DNA of 29,083 bases. Origin: Azolla pinnata (taxonomy: Eukaryota > Streptophyta > Polypodiopsida > Salviniales > Salviniaceae). Shown here in pieces: positions 19,850 to 29,083 of this stretch. A program made the translations under genes and the position numbers. The stretch's first letter is position 1, and each line of letters opens with the position of its first letter. Below the pieces are notes generated by a model. That model did no database searches. It saw nothing but the letters and a program-made list of their open reading frames with translations, and had not been told where the DNA came from. The stretch spans positions 5,754-34,836 of the forward strand of contig JBBBWG010001737.1 in assembly GCA_037176905.1 (NCBI GenBank). Reading direction: 5' to 3'.

Positions 19850-22140
19850 CATAAGTAACCGATGTCTGGGAAACAAATGGTGACATCCAAATTCCCAACG
19901 TGATTCAGGTTCAGCATGACTCCAAATCATCATCAGGATATATCGAATCAAAGCTGAACTACGATTGTGGAACCGATTCAGATAAAAAGTGGTCTAAGGT
20001 TTAACAATGCCTAGGCAGTGAATGACACCCTGTTTTCTTCTCTTCACCTCTATGTTAGAAAGGGTTCTAACATGCCGGTTTTCTTCGCCCCCACCCCAAG
20101 CTGTATCTCTCTTCTCTTTAGATAAACCCTTAACCCTAAACCCTAAAAACCTTCCAAGAGATCTGAATTTCGAGGTTTTGAGAGACCTCAGTTTTGAGCC
20201 ACGGATTCGATGTCCAATGTATGTATTTTTAGGGATGAAGAAGGAAAGCAAAACCAGAAGGGAAAACTCAATTTGGCTGGCCTTGTTGATGGATTGAGTG
20301 AGAGCAAGAAGTGGTTCTATAATGAATGATCAAACATGTAATGTGGCCAGAATGTACAGATGGAAATCGGCATTATGCCAAAGAAAGCAATGTATACACT
20401 GTATGCTAGTGTGATTGGCCTGAGCAACTACTCTTTTGCAAGGCACTGAACAGTCTGATTCAGTCACCGACGATTCTTTCGGTGCAGCTGTGAATGTATG
20501 CAGCAGGGATTTTGAAGAAAAGCTCCACCTCTTTATGCTGACAAGGGAAGGGAAGAAGAGCTGGTTTCTGGTTGTTGTTCAGGCCCTGAACACTGTCAAT
20601 GTCTCGCACCGCGCCGGATCGTGGTCATGTCAATCAAGCAGTATGTATGGAGTAGATCTGTCTGCATGGATCATTGGAACTCAAGGGAAAGGGCAGCTTT
20701 CTTGCTATGTTTTTTGGTTGCATCAGTCAAAGGAGTTGGGACTTGTGTGTTGTGCTTTTTTGCAAGCTATCATGTCTTGAAGAACTGGGTACCTGGGTAC
20801 AGTGTTTTTTTTTGCTGCACAGATTTCAGTTCAACAAGATGGATGGTAGCAGATTGCATCCACCGCGTGTACGAATCGGCATTCGACATCGAAGCTTGCT
20901 TGATTCAGCTAAAAAGGAAAGGCCATGTTTGGGAGCAGGTTAAAGCTAACAGTTTTGAGGGCGAATCGAAGCAGCCAATGCCATTATTCGGTGGGCATCT
21001 GTATCTGAGAAGGGACCTGGAACCCTGAACCTCCGAGGCAAGTTTGGGTCATCGAGCTAAGGCGAACGAATGCCCTTCCATCTGATCATCGCAACCATGG
21101 TGTGAATGCATCCACTATCTGACCAGATTCGACAATCCTCTGCGAGTTTTACGTGTGATCGCATTGTATGGCCTATGCAAATGCATCCCAGCTATGGCAG
21201 CTTGGAGGGTCCCTTGTTCCACCGTTTGCTTCGGTAGTCGATGAGCACTCGCTCATTTGCCGCTCAGAATGATCCGCGCGTTGCATCTTGCTGGTTTTGT
21301 ATCAGCCCAAGCATCTGTTTTCCAACAGTGTCGTGGAATTGGAGAGCCGAGGATCTCCGGTTGCTTTCTATGCACGATGTTTGAATCTAGAAACGAAGAT
21401 CGTACTGTAACTACGGATGCGAAATGCCCGATGTCGCAAGCGCATAACCAAAATCTCGTCATCGAGATTCGAGCATGTCGCCGTTCCGAGGAGAACGCAT
21501 GCAGTTCTGCGATGCATTGCGCAATCGCATTTTAATGCAGAACTCGACATCGGGTACGAGTTCTGGTTGATGCAATGACCGCGAAGTGGCTTGCATGCAC
21601 GAGCTCTTACCGATGCGATTAGAGCGGAAGACTTTGCAGTATCGAACCAATCCGGTTCGGCGCCTGTCCTCGGCGCTTTTGTACTTCGAGTCTCTGAAAC
21701 AACTTCACATCTTGTCTTCTTTGTTCTCGTCTTGTTTGCTTTCTTGTACTCCGACTCTTCGGGTGGCTTTGTATCTGGTCTTCTTGTTCTCACATTTGTT
21801 TCTCCTCCTCCTTGTCTTTTTGAGTCAATCCATATGAGCTTTTATACCATGATGTTCGATCGATCGATCGACATGAACATGATGTGTGGGTCCAATCCAT
21901 GTGACAGAATCGGTCTCAGTGGTCTTGAAGCCGAGCGATTGGAAGGAACGGAGCTGAGACGAGCTGCCTAGTCTTAGAGCTGGTCCATGCGAGGTCTTGA
22001 GAATGGATCTATGTGTGAAATTGGTCGATCGAGAAGAGACAACACAGGGCTTCTTCATCGGATCGGATCTCAGCATTCGGAATGGATTTGTGCGTGAAGT
22101 TAGCTGATCGAGCAAAAGACATACACGTATGGCTTCTTCG
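19850..22140. other. No recognised gene; a few isolated coding-like frames
   Basis: Open frames at 20436-20780 and at the end of 20621-21028 have mixed, protein-like composition (for example DFEEKLHLFMLTREGKKSW and ADCIHRVYESAFDIEACLIQ). I cannot match them to a family, and no start-to-stop gene joins them. A possible phase-0 exon sits at 19909-19998, between a CAG acceptor and an AAG|GT donor. A short AACCCTAAACCCTAAA stretch occurs near 20131, and CGATCGATCGATCGA near 21858. This could be diverged gene remains or non-coding DNA. Confidence 0.35.
21426..21570. repeat. Cluster of short perfect inverted repeats
   Basis: Seen directly: AATCTCG/CGAGATT with a four-base loop (about 21452-21469); AGTTCTGC at 21503-21510 with GCAGAACT at 21537-21544, enclosing the palindrome ATTGCGCAAT; AGAACTCG/CGAGTTCT around 21539-21565; and CCCGATGTCG near 21427 pairing with CGACATCGGG near 21546. 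Function unknown. Confidence 0.6.
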
Positions 22141-22214
22141 TCGAATCGGATCGGCAGCATGAGCCGAATCGAGTTGCATTCAGCTATGAGCCCGAATCGA
22201 GCTGCATTCAGCTT

Positions 22215-22800
22215 CGAGCCCGAATCGAGCCATGTCAGAAGCAAAACAGAAGCAGAAGAAATAGAACCGTGTCAGAAGCCAACGGAAGCATGTCAGAAGC
22301 AAACAAAAGCCGAATCAAGCCATGTCAGAAGCAAAACAGAAGCAGAAGAAATAGAACTGTGTCGAAGCCAACAGAAGCATGACAGAAGCAAACAGAAGCC
22401 GAATCGAACCATGTTAGAAGCGAACAGAAGCAGAATCGAAGCAATCAAAAGCAAATTGAAGCATGTCAGAAGCAAGCAGAAGCCGAATCGAACCATGTCA
22501 GAAGCAAACAGAAGCAGAATCGAAGCAATCAAAAGTAAACAGAAGCATGTCGGAAGCAAACAGAAGCCGAATCGAACCATGTCAGAAGCAAACAAAAGTT
22601 GAATCTGTCAGAAGCAAATAGAAGCTGAATCGAAGCAATCAGAAGCAAAATCGAACCATGTCAAAAGCAAACAGAAGCCGAATCGAAGCAATTTGAAGCA
22701 AACAGAAGCCGAATCAAAGCATGTTTGAAGCAAACAGAAGCCGAATCGAAGCATGTCAGAAGCAAGCAGAAGCATGTCAGAAGCAAACAACAGAAGCAAG
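22215..22800. repeat. Higher-order minisatellite of AGAAGCAAACAGAAGC-type units, period about 84
   Basis: Short units such as GAAGCAAACAGAAGCCGAATC and GAACCATGTCAGAAGC are arranged into larger repeats. Two consecutive 84-base units, from about 22407 to 22574, are nearly identical; the flanks are more divergent. It opens a long plus-strand frame of Ser/Glu/Lys/Arg-rich sequence and a long minus-strand frame, neither credible as a gene. It lies 0.8-1.4 kb upstream of the TPT start codon. Confidence 0.88.
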
Positions 22801-22891
22801 AGTCAAGAGAGTCCATTGAGCAAGATCTTCTTCCAGTTTGATCCTTTGAAAAGCCAATGAGAAAAGCCAATGAAAAGATGCTCTTCTCTTT

Positions 22892-23125
22892 GGAAGAAGA
22901 AGAAGAAGAAGAAGAAGAAGGAAAGAAAGTTCAACCCTAAGTCTTAAGGAAACAGAGCATTTCTCTGTTGAAGAAACAGAGGAAGAAGAGAGACCTTCTC
23001 CCCTTCTTCTCTGCGCCACAGACACACGCCGAAGACAGAGAGCAAGAGGGCAGAAGCAGCATCTGAAGCTGAAGCAGAAGCAGAAGCAGGAGCAGAAGCA
23101 GAAGCAGAAACAGAAGCAGAAGCAG
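22892..23125. repeat. GAA and GAAGCA microsatellites in the TPT 5' region
   Basis: A GAA run spans about 22892-22920, and a GAAGCA-type hexamer run about 23055-23125. They flank a purine-rich stretch that probably includes the transcription start and the first, non-coding exon of TPT. Confidence 0.8.
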
Positions 23126-23162
23126 ACGGCGGAGGAGGAGCATTTCATCTGGGCTCCTTCAA

Positions 23163-23564
23163 GTAAGTATCCACGGGAGAATCGCCCATCTCTCTCTTCT
23201 TCTTCTTCTTCTTCTCGTCTAAATCTCGACTTCCTCAATGAATCGATCTCTTGCATCCTTCCCCCCGCTTCTTGCTCTCCCCGGATCGCCGGCTCATTCT
23301 TTTCCTTCCTTCCTTTTTCTCTTTTCCCCTTTCCTTCAATGCTGTGCTCTCTGTTTTGTCTTCGCGTCATGAGAATCAAGGGTTGCTTTCTTCGTCCCCC
23401 AAGTCGCTTTTCCCATGACAAATTATGGCTGTTTGGATTGCTTGTTTCTGATGAAGCCAAAACGTCTCTGTTGCTTGATTCATGCATCTTTTCTCAAGCG
23501 TTTTGGCAGCTCAAGATATGGCGGCTGGCTTCAGAAACCTTCTTTTGTCACCTGTTTTACTTAG
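23163..23564 (+). other. Probable 5'-UTR intron of TPT
   Basis: A strong donor (TTCAA|GTAAGTATCC) follows the GAAGCA repeat. A good pyrimidine tract and acceptor (CCTGTTTTACTTAG at 23561-23564) precede the coding start by 32 bases. Splicing would put the ATG at 23597 near the start of exon two. Inferred from splice-site quality only. Confidence 0.5.
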
Positions 23565-23596
23565 ATCTGTGAGAATTCTGTCCCCGGGCAGTGAAA

Positions 23597-26500
23597 ATGG
23601 CTTACCTGAAAGTAATTGATCCATGCAGTTTTCCAATGGCTTCTTCAACAATGACCTTTTTAAGCTCTCAATCAACCAGTTCTCCAATGGAAGGCATCTC
23701 GAAAGGGAAGAACTGTATTCTTTCATCATCCACATCACCAACACCAACATCGTTTTGCGCTGCACCTATGTCGAGGTTGAATACAATGGAAAGTATCAGA
23801 TTTTCTCTGAGATCTTCAAGTAGCGAAAAGGTTGTATTCAGGTCATCTGTGTATGGATCATCATTATGTGCCAAAACTGGCCTTTGCTCACTGCCTTTGC
23901 TCACAAAGAAGGAGGATAAGAAGAGATCTCCTGTTTGTATGGCCTCGTATTCCTCTTCCTCATCTGCAGATGATCTTCCCTCTGGAAAGGATGCGTCAAT
24001 TCCGTAAGTCTTCTAATAACAATTCGATGACTTCTGGTCTCTTTCAATCGATTCATAAATTTTTTATCAAATGTTAAATTTTGTATAGAAATGTGTATAT
24101 TTTTACTCAATGTTTTCTCTATTTGCTAGCTTTGATTTACAGCTTTTAGCAATTTTTTGGCATTTTTTCGTGTAATATGTGGCATCATTTTCTCTATGTA
24201 AAACCTCCATTTTCTATGCAGTTTTGAAAATTGTTAGGTATCTTCTATAATATTTCTAATGCTTTCTCTAGGAAAATCCATCAAAATTTTAGTTTTTGTT
24301 GCATTATTTCCTCAACTTTTGTTTAACAAGTTTTTCCATTCCCACTTCTATTTTAAGGGTTTAGGGTTTATTTTTAGCTTAAATTTCTCGTAGGTTTTGT
24401 CTGCATATGTATATGTATCTATTTATGTTAATGTATTCTGGAAGCATGGTTGAATTTTTTATATAAGCTGTAATCTTCGAAAAGCTGAAGCCTTTACCCT
24501 CTGCCATTGGGACAGGGTCGTAGCTGAAAAGTCTGAAGGGTTTCTAGATAAATATCCAGCATTGGTAACCGGATTCTTCTTCTTCATGTGGTAAGTAAAT
24601 GTCTTTGTTTGGCCATAATCTCCATGATTAAATGTATCCAAAGCATGTCAGTCTGTCTGCCCAATTGTCTTATGGTTCCATGGCTAGTTTAACACAGTGA
24701 TGTGCTTGCGTAATGCAAAGATAACAGCTCAAAGTTTATCCTTCCTCTTTTCTAACTTTCCGTCCAATATAAGGATTTCCATCCAATATCAGGACTCTTG
24801 GACCTTTTTTTACTCATTTTCTTTTATCTTGTATGCAGGTATTTTCTCAATGTGATATTTAACATTCTCAACAAGAAGATCTACAACTACTTCCCTTACC
24901 CCTAGTAAGTGTACTCTCGCTCTCATGTACTACATAGCCGGCTGAAAGATGTAAGGAGAAGCAAGAAAGGAACTAACTAGGCGTTTGTGATCATGTTACA
25001 GTTTCGTATCCACAGTTCACTTGATAGTGGGTGTTGCTTATTGTGCTGTGTCATGGGCCTTAGGTGTGCCAAAACGAGCTGTAAGTCTCTAGGAAAATTG
25101 TGATTTTATCTTCAAGATCATAAATATTATTTGGGTACATATCTATATTTGTATCATCTGCACACATGCTCCATGCTTATTGCTTTGGATCATTGTCTAA
25201 GTCGTCTTATCTAGTTGTATGAAACACACAATATTTCCTTGATGCGTTTCTTTTATCTCTAACACTTGCTCAAACCGGAACTTGCTAACCAATTATGTTT
25301 TTCTGATTTTTGGCAGCCACTTACCAAGGAAACATTTGGGCTACTTGTTCCTGTGGCTGCATGTCATGCCCTGGGGCATGTTATGACCAATGTATCTTTT
25401 GCTGCTGTCGCAGTGTCATTCACACACACCATAAAAGGTTTGTGGCCTAGATGAGTTTCTGACGACAAGAAATGGCTTAAGAGTAAAATCATGTGAAGGA
25501 TTTGTGAATTGTGGGAATGCTGGATGTTTAATAATGACAATCTAGATGTGGTCTCCTGTAGATTCCTGAAAAAAAAACTCCAGAATTGAGATGGTTTAGA
25601 ATGATAAACCTTTGTGCAATTGAGTTTCTATCACTTCAAATACCTTGTGTCTACAGATTAAGGTGGTCTGTCTATGAGAACTTATGAGGTTTTTGTGGAT
25701 CTTTTTCAGCTTTGGAACCTTTCTTCAATGCTGCTGCATCACAGTTTGTGCTGGGTCAGCAGATCCCTTTCACTCTCTGGCTCTCATTGGCTCCTGTGGT
25801 TATTGGTATGTCTTATTATGTGAAATTGTGACTTAATTCATATCTCTCAATTCATTAATCTGATACAGGAGGGTATTTTTTAATCACTGGAATTTTCTGT
25901 CTATTTTGTGTCTAGGTGTTTCAATGGCTTCAATGACTGAGCTTTCTTTCAATTGGCTTGGTTTTTTTAGTGCAATGACATCTAATATCGCCTTTACATA
26001 CCGGAGTGTGTATTCAAAGAAAGCCATGGTGTGTCCATCTCGTGAAGCTTTTGTAATGTAACAGTGAATTTCTGGAGCTTTGAACTGTATTTCACTATGT
26101 ATTTCTGATTTTGTTTTTACAGACGGGGATGGACAGTACAAACCTTTATGCTTACATCTCAGTCATCTCTCTTTTGTTTTGTATTCCGCCAGCCATTCTG
26201 GTTAGTAATGACTTATTCATACTGAATTATATGCGACTTATTTACTGCTACAGTATAACTTTAAAGGAAATTATACAACTCTTTTCATTGATATTTCGAA
26301 CAATAGTTTGAGATGTTGGTTGATTCTCTATCTACCAGACTCCTAAATTACAAGCTTATTGTAACTTATTGACATTGCAAATTCATGTTACAACTAACAT
26401 TGCCTTAATCTTAACTACAGATTGAAGGCCCAGCGCTTCTACAGCATGGGTTTGCTGATGCCATTGCAAAGGTTGGAGCTGTCAAGTTTTTAACTGATCT

Positions 26501-27146
26501 CTTCTGGGTTGGAATGTTCTACCATCTTTACAACCAGGTAACAGAGGATTAGGAAAGGCTTCAGTGTAGAATGTGTCATCTTAGAGTTCTTTTGTTTTCG
26601 GTCATAAGGCAGTTTTAGAGGGACTTCTCTTTGTCTTTATTCAGAAAGATGATGTGCATTGCTTACATTAGGATATATGATATAATGTCTTCTCTATTTG
26701 TTATAGTTGGCTACCAACACATTGGAAAGAGTTGCACCTCTCACACATGCAGTGGGAAATGTCCTGAAGCGGGTGTTTGTTATCGGATTTTCAATCATTG
26801 TTTTTGGTACCTTCTGATCTTGCCCATTTCTATATCCATTTATAACTTCAACTTTCTGCTTGCAAGGGGTAATTTGGTGTTTCTACTGGAAACTTTTTGA
26901 TTTTAGGCAACAAGATCTCATTTCAAACTGGCATTGGAACGAGTATAGCTATTGCTGGTGTAGCTCTGTACTCCTTCATTAAGGCTAGGATTGAAGAAGA
27001 AAAGAAGGCAAGTTTAAGATTACATCGTTCATTCTAAGGTTTAGGGTATATATAAGGTTAGTGGATATAGAGATTGAAAAAATAGATCGAGCTATAAATT
27101 CTTTTCTTTTTTGCAGAAAGCGGCCCTAGCTGCCAAGACAGCATAA
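23597..27146 (+). CDS. TPT: Chloroplast triose-phosphate/phosphate translocator, 12 coding exons
   Basis: Inner-envelope antiporter that exports triose phosphate from chloroplasts in exchange for phosphate, feeding cytosolic sucrose synthesis. Coding exons: 23597-24003, 24516-24590, 24839-24904, 25002-25080, 25317-25437, 25710-25805, 25916-26028, 26123-26200, 26421-26537, 26707-26806, 26907-27007, 27117-27146. The product is 460 residues; Arabidopsis TPT is about 410. Residues 1 to about 140 are a Ser-rich plastid transit peptide, longer than usual. The mature carrier starts near [20 protein letters not shown] and keeps [55 protein letters not shown] and [20 protein letters not shown]. Lys249 (HTIK) and Lys405-Arg406 match basic substrate-binding residues of the family, from recall. 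These signatures fit TPT better than the GPT or PPT classes. Met14 at 23636 is an alternative start. The last intron is GC-AG. The C-terminus ends in a Lys/Glu-rich tail. Confidence 0.96.
27008..27116 (+). other. TPT last intron with GC-AG boundaries
   Basis: The junction reads AAGAAG|GCAAGT ... TTTTTTGCAG|AAAGCG. The GC donor is surrounded by an otherwise perfect donor consensus, as is typical of GC-AG introns. Joining restores a 10-codon last exon (KAALAAKTA, stop). Without splicing, the frame leaves the family's C-terminus. Confidence 0.85.
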
Positions 27147-27334
27147 TCCAAATTGTTGAATGGAGAACAGCCAAAAATATTTGGTTTATTGAGAAGTTTT
27201 GATGAAACATGACATTTGGGCGCGAAAAAGTAGGTTTCAAAAACATAACGAAATCCTGTCTTTTTTTGTCTGGGATTTTTGGAAGAGGTGGTTGAAAAAC
27301 ACAAGGTTTTTTTGATTTCACCCCGTGTTCACCA

Positions 27335-27448
27335 AATAAAAGGTTTCTCAACAAATAATTTTTCATCACTTCCATTGTTTTGGGGGTCTTTTGCGCCATT
27401 TTGACCTTCATATAAGAGGAGTAACAGAAACATTGAGCATGTAATAAA
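27335..27448 (+). promoter_or_regulatory. Candidate polyadenylation signals of TPT
   Basis: AATAAA occurs at 27335-27340 and 27443-27448, about 190 and 300 bases after the stop codon and in AT-rich context. Plant polyadenylation signals are loose, so these are candidates only. Confidence 0.4.
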
Positions 27449-27954
27449 ATCACACACATACTTCCACTGATGAAGCTCTACATTTCTTCTGTGGATGATA
27501 ATTTGTCACAAAACCTGGTGGTAATATTGTGAAGGAATGTCTGGCAGATGAATTTGGTGGTTATTTCTTTCATTTCCTAGATTGACACTCTGCTTGAAAA
27601 GCCATTATCTCATGACAATCCAAAATTATGCAGATATCAGAGTGTTTGCATAGCATCATTGGGGGAGACAGTGATCAATCCTGACATTAACCAAACCTTA
27701 CATCTGATGAAATGGAGTTTCAATGACAAATTGATAATGAGAATTTCAACCAATTTAATCATGGAAGAGCTAGCACACCCAAATTTTTTCGATGTAATTT
27801 TTGAATGTACGAGCAATACTGTCGGATTTTTTATTAACCAAGATTCGGAGGAGATCGAATGGACGAGAGAGCAAGACTTTAGCAGATTTTCAATCAACCA
27901 AAATTGGGTTCCTCCGATTTTCAACCAATTTGAGAAATCATTCGACAACCTTAT
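27449..27954. other. TPT downstream intergenic; no gene recognised
   Basis: Overlapping open frames of about 100 codons exist on both strands at 27637-27961, rich in Asn/Ile/Phe. They resemble nothing I know and mirror each other, which suggests chance openness in AT-rich DNA. Confidence 0.45.
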
Positions 27955-28260
27955 GATCTAGGTTTAGGGTTTAGGGTTTACAACCTTGAGATCTAGGTTT
28001 AGGGTTTAGGGTTTACAACCTTGAGATCTAGGTTTAGGGTTTCGGGCTTGCTTACAACTTGGAGATCTAGGTCTAGGGTTTATTGTTCTCAACGCTAACA
28101 TCTAGGTTTAGGGTTTAGGATTCAGGGCTTACAACATGGAGATCTAGGTTTAGGGTTTAAGGCTTACAACCTTGAGGTCCAGGTTAAGGTTTCAGGGTTT
28201 CAAACCTCTGAGGACTAGGTTTAGGGTTCACAAGCTTGAGATCTGGGTTCCAGGTTTCAA
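27955..28260. repeat. Minisatellite of about 35 bp containing TTTAGGG, about nine copies
   Basis: Unit: GATCTAGGTTTAGGGTTTAG then GGTTTACAACCTTGA. GATCTAGG or its variants begin at about 27955, 27990, 28025, 28064, 28099, 28141, 28174 and 28210, with a last decayed one near 28239. The first three are exactly 35 bases apart, and later ones drift by insertion and substitution. Telomere-like heptamers are embedded inside each unit. Confidence 0.9.
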
Positions 28261-29083
28261 GATTGACAAACATCGAGCGATTCATCATTGCAACTTGTGG
28301 GTTGGATTTTGTGCATGTCTTCTTCCCGATCCGATCGAGAGCGGGGATTGGTTTCATGGAGTTTGCAACCCTAGAAATCCGTCGATTGATTGCATGCGTT
28401 TTTTGACGGCTCCAGATCGCGATTCGAGCAGGCGCTCAGAACCTTTTGACGCCAGCCTCTACTGCCAGAATTAGCTTTAGTAATCTTGCGCAAAAAAGGA
28501 TAACACGGGATCGAGACTTTTATAATCAAATCCGTGTTTCTTTTGGTACTTCGCACGTTTGAAAGTGAAGGAAAACGCAATACACGAATGTCTGGTTCAC
28601 CTTGATCACTCCTTTTTTTGAAGTTCCGTTAATTAGTTTGTTGATGTTAGGGTTTACTTGATTAATTGTGTTTTTACTCACGCACTCGTGTGCCTAATTA
28701 ACTCTTGTTCTTGGATTTCAACATCGGAGATGCTTGCCATCTTTGCCTTAAGGAATGGAAGAGGGTTGGAGAAAGTCTAAGGGTATGTAATTCCAAGGTA
28801 CATATTATTTGAGCGTTATTAAAAAACTAAAATTGAGATGTAGTACTCCAGGAGTTAATCTATTTATTTAGGCTATAACTTTCATAAGTAACTAGTTCTC
28901 TTGTCATAGGGTATTTTACGATGCGTACGCTGATCAGTTCAGGTGATCTTCATCTGTATCATTTATTTACTAAACGGAAGGATCTTGTTTTGAGGGGTAG
29001 TCGTCGAGTTTTTTTTTCGGATTCGACTCCGTCAAGAACAACTGCTCCTCTGCAGTTTTCTGGGAATGCGAGCTTGTGCGTAT
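28261..29083. other. Right end of the window; no gene recognised
   Basis: Short open frames only, none with recognisable protein character. A T-rich run (TTTTTTTTCGG) lies near 29010. It may be upstream DNA of a gene beyond the window. Confidence 0.4.

Noticed and set aside
21368..21793. 141-codon minus-strand frame
   Set aside because: Composition is Arg/Ser/Thr-rich and unrecognised; it overlaps the hairpin cluster and has competing frames on the other strand.
22129..23487. Open frames of 157 and 236 codons in the region before TPT
   Set aside because: They read the GAAGCA-type minisatellite and microsatellites; composition is repeat-driven, with no family resemblance.
27637..27961. Overlapping frames of about 100 codons on both strands downstream of TPT
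   Set aside because: Mutually antisense, AT-rich, unlike any known family, and no splice or regulatory support.

Overview
This is a nuclear genomic window from a land plant. Three intron-containing genes are recognised by their encoded proteins: RNA polymerase subunit RPB12 (minus strand), the nucleocytoplasmic O-fucosyltransferase SPINDLY (plus) and the plastid triose-phosphate/phosphate translocator (plus). A plastid translocator, SPINDLY and TTTAGGG-type repeats together indicate a plant. The lineage within land plants cannot be settled from the sequence alone. The window has one 100-N assembly gap.

Layout, left to right. 1-946 is 3' flank of NRPB12. 947-1739 is NRPB12 (three exons, minus, 55 aa). 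1740-4301 is the divergent intergenic/upstream region between NRPB12 and SPY. It is almost all repeats: about 1 kb of degenerate TTTAGGG-like sequence with four copies of a TATAAA-bearing block, eleven copies of a 43-bp minisatellite, and sixteen hexamers directly before the SPY start. 4302-11311 is a complete 17-exon SPY gene (915 aa). 11312-13140 is its 3' flank. 13141-14570 is a large interstitial telomere-like cluster in CCCTAA/CCCTAAA orientation. 14690-15550 is CATCGCC- and CTT-rich low-complexity DNA.

15375-19849 holds a probable but unrecognised gene for a small multi-pass membrane protein with a hydrophilic tail. It is built from seven exons whose junctions are all phase 0. Its introns carry a 147-bp tandem repeat, a 48-bp repeat, a family of roughly 125-230-bp repeats and the assembly gap. 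The gap's two edges are identical over 77 bp. 19850-23160 has no convincing gene and contains an 84-bp higher-order minisatellite. 23163-27146 is a complete TPT gene (12 coding exons, 460 aa) with a probable 5'-UTR intron and a GC-AG last intron. 27147-29083 is 3' flank, with a TTTAGGG-containing minisatellite of about 35 bp period.

The genes do not form a functional unit. They serve transcription (NRPB12), protein O-fucosylation in gibberellin and growth signalling (SPY), an unknown membrane function, and carbon export from chloroplasts (TPT). The least ordinary aspects are the density and variety of tandem repeats in non-coding DNA, the mixing of plant-type and TTAGGG-type telomeric units, the repeat-derived acidic N-terminus of SPY, and the uncharacterised membrane-protein gene. 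I saw no CRISPR array, rRNA, tRNA, virus-like gene or intact transposon.
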